NCBI GenBank assembly: GCA_021397845.1
Contig: CM038047.1
Span: forward strand, 44,423,210 to 44,487,209
Direction: 5' to 3'
DNA from: Areca catechu
Taxonomy: Eukaryota; Streptophyta; Magnoliopsida; Arecales; Arecaceae
Length of the DNA: 64,000 nucleotides
In this document: positions 56,030-64,000 of the stretch, piece by piece
Position numbering within the stretch: position 1 is the first letter of the stretch
Layout: every line of letters begins with the position of its first letter
Translations under genes and position numbers: made by a program
The notes under the pieces: generated by a model
What the model was told of the DNA's origin: nothing
Seen by the model: only the letters and a program-made list of their open reading frames with translations
Database searches by the model: none

Positions 56030-56089
56030 TGTAAGTTCTCCCCCCTTTTGAAATAAAGGTCCTCTTCCTATGCGATGGTTTATTTGCCT

Positions 56090-58430
56090 TGCAGGAACAC
56101 CAAAGACCTGGGAAGCCCCCAGGCACCGACGAGCCCAGCTCCCCGGCATTAAAGACCTGGGAAGTCCCCAGGCACCGGCGAGCCCAGCTCCTCGGCAAAA
56201 GACCTGGGAAGCTTCCAGGCATCGGCGAGCCCAGCTCCCCGGCATCAAAGACCGGATGACCCTCCGGCACCAAAGACTGGATGACTCTCCGGCACCGGTG
56301 AGCCCAACTCCCCGGCGAAGGACCTGGGAAGCCTCCAGGCACCCAACATCTTCGAGCCCATCTCCAAGATGCCTTTTCAAATTATTGACATCCCCGAGCC
56401 CAGCTCCAAGATGCCAGCCCAAGACTGGAGCTCAGATCTCCGACCAAGGGAATCGTCTCAGCTATTACCGTCTTCGAGCCCAACTCCAAGATGACAATTC
56501 CTGAAGCATGACCTCAGAACATCAAGTCCCGGGGACCAGATCTCCGGCCACCACGCTCCCGATCCTGGCCTCACGATGACAGCCAAAGCTGGGCCCCGTC
56601 CTCTGCCAGGTCGGCTCCTGCAAGCTCGGGATGCCTAGGCTAGAGCCGAGCATGAGCCTCCACCCAAGGTGGACCCCTCGAGATCGGGAGCCGTGGCTAG
56701 GAGTTGAGCCTAGCCTCCTCCACCGCGAGGCACCCCTCCGAGCTCAAGTCCCCTGGGTTGAGTAGCATCGTCGCCGATTAAAGACCTGATGACACTCCGG
56801 CATCAAAGACCGGATCCCACGGCCCTCCGACATAAAAGACCTGGGAAGCCCCCAGGCACCGACAAGCCCAGATCCCCGGTATCAAAGACCGAATGACCCT
56901 CCGGCACCAAAGACCGGATGACCCTTCGACACCGGCGAGCCCAGCTCCCCGGTGAAGGACCTGGGAAGCCCCCAGGCACCCAACGTCTTCGAGCCCAGCT
57001 CCAAGGCGTCTTCTCAAATTATCGACGTCCCCGAGCCTAGCTCCAGGATGCTAGCCCAAGACCGGAGCTCAGATCTCCGGCCAAGGGAATTGTCAATTAA
57101 TGTGCCGTCAAGCCTAGCTCCAAGGCGCCATCTCGAATTATTGAAGCTCTTGGGCTTGGCATCACGGTGACAGTCGAAGCTGGGCCCCGTCCTCCGCCAG
57201 GTCGGCTCTCGCAAGCCCGGGATGCCTAGGCCAGAGCCGAGCATGAACTTCCACCCAAGGCGGACCCCTCGAGATCGGGCCCCATGGTCAGGAGTTAAGC
57301 CCAGCCTCCTCTGCCACGAGGCACCCCTCCGAGCTCAGGCCCCCTGGGTTGGGCAGTATCGTCGCCAATCAAAGACCTGGGAAGCCCCCAGGCACCGGCG
57401 AGCCTAGCTCCCTAGCAACAAAGCCCAGAGAAGAGTCCTCTGGCACAAAGACCTGAGAGGCCTCCAGGCACCGACGAGCCCAGCTCCTCGGCATCAAAGA
57501 TCGGATGACCCTCCAGCACCAAAGACCAGATGACCCTCCGGCATCGACGAGCCCAGCTCCCCGGCGAAGGACCTGGGAAACCCCCAGGCACCCAACGTCT
57601 TCGAGCCCAGCTCCAAGGTGTCTTCTCAAATTATCAACGTCCCCGAGCCCAGCTCCAGGATGCCCACTCAAGACCGGACTCAGATCTCCAGCCAAGGGCA
57701 GCTTCGAGCCACGTAGCTCTCCAACATCATCATCTTCGAGCCCAGCTCCAGGATACCTACCGAAGACCGAAGCTCAGACCTCCGGCCAAGGACATCTCGG
57801 AACCGTGTAGTTCATCATCAACAACACTCCCGAGCTTGGCATAATTGCGTTAGCCGAAGATGGGCCCCGTCCTTCGCCAAGTCAGCTCCCGCAAGCCCGG
57901 GATGCCTAGGTTGGAGCCGAGTGCGAACTTCCACCCAAGGCGGGCCCCTCGAGATTGGGCCCCGTGGTTAGGAGCCGAGCTCAATCTCCTTCGCCACAAT
58001 GAGCTCCTCCAAGCTCAGGTCCCGTGGGCTAGACAGCATCGTCGCCAATCAAAGACCTGGGAAGCTCCCAGGCACCGGCGAGCCTAGCTCCCCGGCAACA
58101 AAGCCCAGAGAAGAGTCCTCTGGCATAAAGACCTGGGAAGCCCCCAGGCACCGGCGAGCCTAGCTCCCCGGCATCAAAGACCGGATGACCCTCCGGCGCC
58201 AAAGACCAGATGACCCTCCGGCACCGGTGAGCCTAGCTCCCCGGCAACAAAGCCCAGAGAAGAGTCCTCTGGAACAAAGACCTGGGAAGCCCCCAGGCAC
58301 CGGCGAGCCTAGCTCCCCGGCATCAAAGACCAGATGACCCTCCGGTGCCAAAGACCGGATGACCCTCCGGCACCGGCGAGCCCAGCTCCCCAGTGAAGGA
58401 CCTGGGAAGACCCCAGGCACTTAGTGCCTC
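56090..58430 (+). repeat. Tandem-repeat spacer of element E
   Basis: It has the same families of repeats as 44600-45960 in A (agacctgggaagcccccaggcaccgg..gagcccagctccccggc), interspersed with longer units of about 500 bp containing the agatcgggccccatggtcagg type. It lies between pol and the antisense gene remnant. Confidence 0.85.
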
Positions 58431-58924
58431 CGAGCCCAACTCCAGGATGCCAAGGTCTAGAACTCAGATTTCTAGCACTGTAATCCCCAAGCATCAACGT
58501 CCTTGAAACTGGCTCCGAGATACTAAGGTTCAAGACTCAGACTTCCAACACCGAGGATCTTAGCCTTCGACGCCTCCAAGACTAGCTCCAAGATGGCGAC
58601 CACTGAGTTATGCCCCTAAGCAGCTGAATCCAAGGTCAACATCCCTCACCGGCATGACCTCAAGCTCAACGCCGGGTCCATGCCAGTTGGAGTCCTCAGC
58701 TCCTCTCTCGGACATCCCTGCACCAAAAAAGAAGTAGCAAAGAAAGGGAGGAGAAGAAAGAGAGGGGACATTCCACATTGCAGATGATGGAGATGCCATG
58801 ATCGCAAAAGTGAGTTTCATTATCGAAAGAGCTGATTACATTATCTTCCGGGCCCCGACAGGCCGGGTGACCTGGTTAAGAAAAAAGAGAAAAGTACAAG
58901 TGAAAAAAGAAGAAAGATCCTATC
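58431..58924. other. Non-coding 3' region of the antisense gene in E
   Basis: It is similar to 45961-46440 in A. No gene seen. Confidence 0.5.
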
Positions 58925-60180
58925 CTAAGGGGCTGGCTCCTTCCCCGGGCGGCGCACGGCTGGGACCTCTCCCTCCACCTCTGTAAGAGGAGCGGGTTCG
59001 GCTGCTGAAGCTGCCGAGGCCGGGTCAGTTGCCTCCGGCTGCGGTGCAGGTGCTGCCCTCGCCGTTGTCAATGTCTGTTCCCTGGAGCCGGGCCCTTCTG
59101 AGGTCGGTGGAGCCCGAGCCTCGGTCGGAGCAGCTCCTTGCTTTGCTGCCACGGTCATCATTACAAAGGAAGCCTTCTTCCCCAGGATGCGAAGCGTGGC
59201 CAGCTACTCCTTGGACAGAACCCCCTGCAGCTAGGATCGGCAGTATGCGAACCCCTTGGCGAAGGAGTCCGTCGCCGCTTCCCAGAAGTCCTTGAGGTAC
59301 TCCGGGGTCGCCTTGAAAGCAGCCACAGCGTCAGCGGCTACCTTCTCTGTAGCCTCGGCCCGGCGCCGGACCTCTTCGAGCTCCGCCTTCAGGTGCTCGG
59401 ACAGTTGGACGGCCGTCGCTAGCATCTTCTCGGCGGATTCGGTGGAACGGTGGGAAAGAGCGGCCTTCTCCTCTACATCGGCAGCTCTCTTCTTGGCCGT
59501 GGCCACCTTCTTCTCAGCGGAGGTGGCCCTCTCTGGCCACCTCCGACTCGGCCCGAAGCTCCTTCAGCCGGGCCAGCTTGGACTCGAGCTCGCTGTCGAG
59601 CTCCTTCCTTATTCTGGCCACATCGACAGCTTCGGTCTAGAGGCTCTTCACCTTCTGGCTAGCCTCTCAGACCTCTGCATCCTTGCGGCCTACTTCAGCC
59701 TTGAGGGATGCGAGCTCGGCTCCCTGCTCTCTGTCCCTCCGTGCCCAGTAGCGGCAGTAATCCCTTATGAGGATCAGCTCCCACCCTTGCTGCAGTAAGA
59801 AGAGCCAAGTCAGCAACAAACTAAAAGAGGAGAAGGCAAGAAGATGTCAGACGGACGAACGACGTCGAACGAGGAATAGACAGACGGACGAACTCGGGAA
59901 TCCCATAGGCTTCCCGGATGGCCAGCAGATCTTCAAAGGTAATCGCCGAGGCAATCCCCTCGGGACTCGTCGACCGAGAAGGATAAGGCTCTAGAAGGAC
60001 TCGAGGAGGAGGAGGAGAAGACTCAGGTTCCCTGATGATCACCGGGCCCTGGGCGGGCCACCTACTAAATTCAAACCTCGCCGCCTCCATCTCCTCGTTG
60101 AAGGAGGAGGGAGTCCTCAGCCGGGAGGGTTCGGCTTCGGCTTGGCAAGAAGGACGGAACTCCGGACCGAAACGATCCAT
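58925..60180 (-). pseudogene. Antisense gene remnant of element E
   Basis: It starts at 60180 (MDRFGPEFRPSCQAEAEPS) and keeps ITFEDLLAIREAYGIPEF; it then jumps, by deletion of the central conserved block, to the coiled-coil end (AELASLKAEVGRKDAEV near 59700, MATAKKRAADVEEKAALS at 59506, FKATPEYLKDFWEAATDSF near 59290). Stops and frame changes are frequent. It is homologous to the antisense genes in A and C. Confidence 0.72.
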
Positions 60181-60695
60181 GGAGGAAAGAAAGAAGAAAG
60201 AAGAAAGGAAGGGATAGGAGGAACCCTAAGATGACCCCTAGAGGATGAGGAGAAAGGGGGGCTAACCTGCAAGAACTCTAGGGAGTCGCTGGTGGCCGGA
60301 AGGGAGGAAGAAAAGGAAGAATGCCCTTGCGGGATGCTGGGCGTGCAAAGCTTGAATGAGGGTAAGCTTCGAAAAGACTTACCCCTCCTTCCCAAGCAGC
60401 TTACGCCCGACCGTACCTTTGCAGCCTCATAGAAGGCGCCCGTCGTGTGTCGACCATCCATTGGACCTGCGCGCCCATCCGACCACGATCGCTCTGACTT
60501 CCATGCCCGTCTCGATGGCCCCCCTCCTGCGTGGCCACGTGGTGTCCTCCCACAAGCTCGTAGGACCACAGAGCGAGGCACCGTCAATTTTGGCCATTAT
60601 TGCACCCGATTTCTCCGCCTTTCCATGTCAGCGCCATAATTACGCCCTTCTCCCCAAGCGCCGCGCGTAAATAGGCCTCGGGCATGGGGGGCAAA
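60181..60695. other. Upstream region of the antisense gene in E
   Basis: Non-coding; it ends in the polypurine tract ggggggcaaa before the 3' LTR. Confidence 0.5.
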
Positions 60696-61918
60696 TGATG
60701 TGACCAGAACGCTGACGTGGCACGAGGCAGCTGACGTGGAGTCCCCATCAGACGCCACGGCAAGCTTTCAATATGAGCGCTTTTGCCGAGCTGAGCTTCC
60801 TTGAAGCGACATCTGTGCTCGCCGAAGGTAAGCTCCGTCCTCCACTAAGCTCGTTCCTGCAAGCCCGGAATGCCTAGGCTGGAGCCGAGTCCGAGTTCCC
60901 ACCTGAGGCGGACCCCTCGAGATCGGGCCCCGTGGTCAGGAGTTGAGCTCAGCCTCCTCCGCCATAAGGCGCCCCTCCGAGCTCAGGTCCCCTAGGCTGG
61001 GCGGCACCCCAGCACCGAGCTCGTTTGAGGTCGGGCCCCATGGTCAGGAGCCGAGCTCAGCCTCCTCCACCATGAGGCACCCCTCTGCAACTGAGCTCGG
61101 TCGACCTCCGTCCTGTCGAGCAGCACCAAGGCAAGTCTACCGAAGACGGGGCCTACCTCTCCAGCTCAGCCCTCTGTTCAAGCCAATGCACCAGTCGCCA
61201 AGGGAGCCATACCTCTCCTCCAAGGACAGTGGCGATGCTCCCGAGGGCCGTACGACACCAACCATGCCACAATCAAGGCACCATACCCTCCGCCGATCTG
61301 CCATACAACTGGAGAAAAGACCCTACCGGATAGCATGGATCCCAAGACCAGTGGCCCGCCGGTCGAGGCCCTGTCAGAGCAGAAGGAATGTCAGAAATCT
61401 ATGGAGGCTTCCCCGACTGTCAAAACAGGAGAGACATCCCGTCCACGTCACGGTACCTCGCCGTACACGACAGCAGGGGAAGATCCCGAAGCAAACCAAG
61501 GTAGAAACTCCTGCCAAAAAATAAGCAAAAGAGGTATCGACATCTAACCTCAAACAACAACACCCATAGCATACTTTTCAAGCTAAGGGAGGAACCAGAG
61601 CGACACAAGGGAGGGAGGCCAGAGAGGAGGGCAAGACCACCTCGGCCAACACCTCTCCCAGCTCGTCATCATTTTTCTCTCACACTATATTCACTCTTCC
61701 TAGAGTGGAGCTCATCTAGAGGGGCTCGACCAGGAGGATCTGTTCTCTTGGATCGTCATTGACTTGATCATCAGAGTGTCCCCGTCGGAATTCCCGGCCC
61801 GGGTCACTAACGTTGGCTTTCTTGCAGGTCCCGAGACACCGGAGGCATCTCCCGCGGGCAGACGCGGAACACCCGGCACCACCAACAGCTACGGGCCACG
61901 GCGATCCGGGCAGCAACA
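60696..61918 (+). repeat. 3' LTR of element E
   Basis: It pairs with 52643-53864, starts TGATGTGACC and ends gcagcaaca. ATATA follows. Confidence 0.93.
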
Positions 61919-62059
61919 ATATATATTGATGTGGCATTACCGCTGACGTGGAGTCCATGACGGCACTAGTTGGTGGCCATGCTAGTAGAAAGTGCCACCT
62001 GGACGGGCAATCAAACATAGATCCAGAGTCGAGCTGCCCTGGCGCTTGGAGTTCGCTCT

Positions 62060-62960
62060 CGCCTTTCAGAGTGGAGCCCCCAGCCAGGGCTGCACTCCCA
62101 TCCGAGGTCGAGCTCCCCCTCCTGTTGAGGTCGAGCCCCTGGCCAAGGTAATGCTCCTACTTTCTGGGATCGAGCTCTCGATATAGAGCTCCCCCTCTTG
62201 CTGAGGTCGAGCTCTCGGTCAAGGTCAGCTCCTATCTGAGGTCGAGCTCCTGGCCGAGGTCGTGCTCCCACCTTTCGGGATCGAGCTCCCGAGATAGAGC
62301 TTCCCCTCCTGCGGAGGTCGAGCCCCCGACCAAGATCAGCTCCGATTCGAGGTCAAGCTCCCGGCCGAGGTTGTGTTCCTGCCTTTCGAGATCGAGCTCC
62401 CAAGATAGAGCTCCCCACCTGCTGAGATTGAGCCCCTGGCCGAAGTCAGCTTCCATCCAGGGTCAAGTTCCCGGTCGAGGTCATGCTCCCGCCTTTCAGT
62501 GTCGAGCTCCTGAGATAGAGCTCCCTCTCCTACTAAGGTCGAGTCCCTGGCCGAGGTCAGCTCCCATCCGGGGTCGAGCTCCTGGCCAAGGTCATGCTCC
62601 CACCTTCCGGGGTTGAGCTCCCGAGATAGAGCTCCCCCTCCTACTATGGTCGAGCCCTCGACCGAGGTTAGCTCCCATCCAGGATCAAGCTCTCACCTTC
62701 CGGGGTCGAACTCCCGAGATAGAGCTCCCCCTCCTACTTAGGTCAAGCCTCCGACCGAGGTCAGCTCCCATCCGAGGTCGAGCTCCCGGCCGAGGTCGTG
62801 CTCTCGCCTTCTGGGGTCGAGCTTCCGAGATAGAGCTTCCCCTCCTACTAAGGTCGAGCCCTCGATCGAGGTCAGCTCCCATCCGGGGTCGAGTTCTCGG
62901 CCGAGGTCGTGCTCCTGCCTTCTGGGGTCGAGCTCCCGAGATAGAGCTCCCTCTCCTCTT
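62060..62960 (+). repeat. 111-bp minisatellite inside LTR F
   Basis: ggccgaggtcgtgctcc variants recur at 62254, 62365, 62475, 62586, 62790 and 62901, a spacing of 110-111 bp with one shortened unit near 62695. Each unit has tcgagctcccgagatagagc. Confidence 0.9.
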
Positions 62961-63521
62961 GCCAATATCGAAGTTCCTGCTAGTAGCCAAAAGGAGAGGG
63001 TCAACAAAAGTTCAAACTGTGGCATGAAAGCTCCCAGCTACCTGCACCTCCAGGAGGTGGCGTAGGCCTTACCGAAAATTCAAGCTCTGCGGCGCACCAT
63101 CTACACACTTTGTGCAGTGCATGCTCCACCAGGCTCTAGGCCCCATAGTGAGCCACCACGTCAATGGCCATGCAACTGGGGGGCTCCAGCTCTCGCAACA
63201 TAGAACATGTACCTCCTCTAAGAGGAGCATTCCATTAAGGCCCCAGGCCCTGCAACACTCCGGTGGTCTCTCCTGGAATAGAAATGCACCACCGTGGCTT
63301 GGGGCCCAGCGGCACGGCACCCGCACCTCCCACAGGAAACTGCATCACTAGAGGGACAATATCTGTACTACGTTGGCGAACACCCCCAATAGAAGGATCT
63401 CCTCTTGAAGACCGGTCCATCAGGGGAAAGGCAGCAGATAAAGGAAAACCCCTCCTAGAGGGGATACCAGGAAAGTGACATCTCAAAGAAGTCCCAGACT
63501 CGGTTTAGGCCATCCTTCTCA

Positions 63522-63528
63522 TATAAAA
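63522..63528 (+). promoter_or_regulatory. Likely TATA box of LTR F
   Basis: TATAAAA lies downstream of the minisatellite, the same arrangement as in LTR G. Confidence 0.45.
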
Positions 63529-63690
63529 CAGAGAAAAGAACCCCCGAGAGAGGGGGAGGCAACTGGTAAGACACAGAGAGCAAACGGGCAAGGAACTAGC
63601 TAAGAGAACCTCCCAATTTTTAAATCTCTACTTCACCTAATCTTTCTATTTCGTAAATCTCATCTTTCACCCATGCGAGCTCCAACATTA

Positions 63691-64000
63691 CATAGTCATA
63701 ATATTTAAGTTATTAATATATTCTCAACTACCAAGATAAAGAAGAAGATGAATTTTTTTATTGATAAATTCTTACTTACTATAAGATAAAAATTTCCTAA
63801 CCTCTCCATGTTGTTCTTTTGCATAATTTTGCTTTTTTTATATGTTTTTTTATATTCATCTAAGGTATGACCACTATCATAAAATTTAAAAATAGCTAAG
63901 GCTAAAATATGTATTTATTTTTGGTAAGTAACCAAAATAAATATCAAGAATTTTTATATTTTAGAGAATATGTGCTACAGAAAATGAATTGAGTAATTAT
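63691..64000. other. AT-rich end of the window
   Basis: I see no gene or repeat here. It is probably older, decayed sequence flanking F. Confidence 0.4.

Larger units (their letters stand above)
52643..61918 (+). mobile_element. Element E: deleted Tat-lineage Ty3/gypsy element
   Basis: LTRs are 52643-53864 (1222 bp) and 60696-61918 (1223 bp). The duplication ATATA (52638-52642 and 61919-61923) lies in a TA run, so its limits are soft. The interior has the primer site TGGCATGCCAGG (53868-53879), gag, a deletion to the end of integrase, repeats, an antisense gene remnant and a polypurine tract before 60696 (ggggggcaaa). It is 9.3 kb, against about 13 kb for A. It is related to A in the LTR ends and gag, but distinct in the primer site and LTR body. 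Confidence 0.92.
61927..63690 (+). mobile_element. Element F: further Tat-type LTR, solo or partial
   Basis: It starts TGATGTGGCATTACCGCTGA, like the LTRs of A and E, and carries a minisatellite (62060-62960) and a TATA box (63522-63528). The right limit is uncertain: ctccaaca at 63687 could be the LTR end, but no matching target duplication is visible. No primer site follows. Confidence 0.5.

Noticed and set aside
1..64000. CRISPR-like array interpretation of the tandem repeats
   Set aside because: Units are contiguous without unique spacers, and the context is a plant retrotransposon nest.

Overview
This window comes from a plant nuclear genome, most likely a large-genome monocot. Nothing in it fixes the species. 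No intact host gene, rRNA or tRNA is visible. Almost every base can be assigned to LTR retrotransposons or their debris, inserted into one another. The clues to a plant are Tat-lineage Ty3/gypsy elements with a second RNase H and an antisense gene, a chromodomain Ty3/gypsy element, Ty1/copia elements primed by initiator tRNA-Met, and captured fragments of plant genes.

Layout. 1-2266 is the end of a Tat-type LTR (element G), mostly a 185-bp minisatellite. 2267-4039 is a copia fragment (H1) truncated by G. 4040-12207 is an older, decayed, AT-rich copia element (H2) on the minus strand; it contains H1, a long non-coding insert and a hAT-like MITE. 12698-52621 is a Tat element (A, plus strand, TSD CAAGG). 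Its 5' LTR is split by B (13570-36796, minus strand, TSD ATATC). The 5' LTR of B is split by C (20115-36095, minus strand, TSD AGCTC). C is a Tat element with a nearly intact gag-pol, and its internal region holds D (22043-25584, TSD CTCCT), a small LTR element carrying pieces of several host genes. A also holds D2 (41725-43464, TSD TTCGT), a miniature relative of D, and a solo LTR of the B family (48094-49844, TSD GTGGT). Right of A lie E (52643-61918, TSD ATATA), a deleted relative of A, and F (from 61927), another Tat-type LTR with a 111-bp minisatellite.

Insertion order follows from the nesting: A before B before C before D; A before D2 and the solo LTR; H2 before H1 before G. The uninterrupted 3' LTR of A (about 52158-52172) supplies the empty site that proves the B insertion.

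The three Tat elements A, C and E share one plan: 5' LTR, gag-pol, a tandem-repeat spacer, an antisense gene running towards pol, and the 3' LTR. In C the antisense gene keeps two clean introns. The most unusual object is D: between its LTRs, in intron-free form, are fragments resembling the N-terminal domain of MYC-type bHLH factors, PEX7 and OST48 on the element's sense strand, plus a possible FAF-domain fragment on the other strand. A second oddity is the repeated joint of LTR end and primer-binding site in the B family: three extra copies in B, one in its solo LTR. D shows a related partial LTR duplication.
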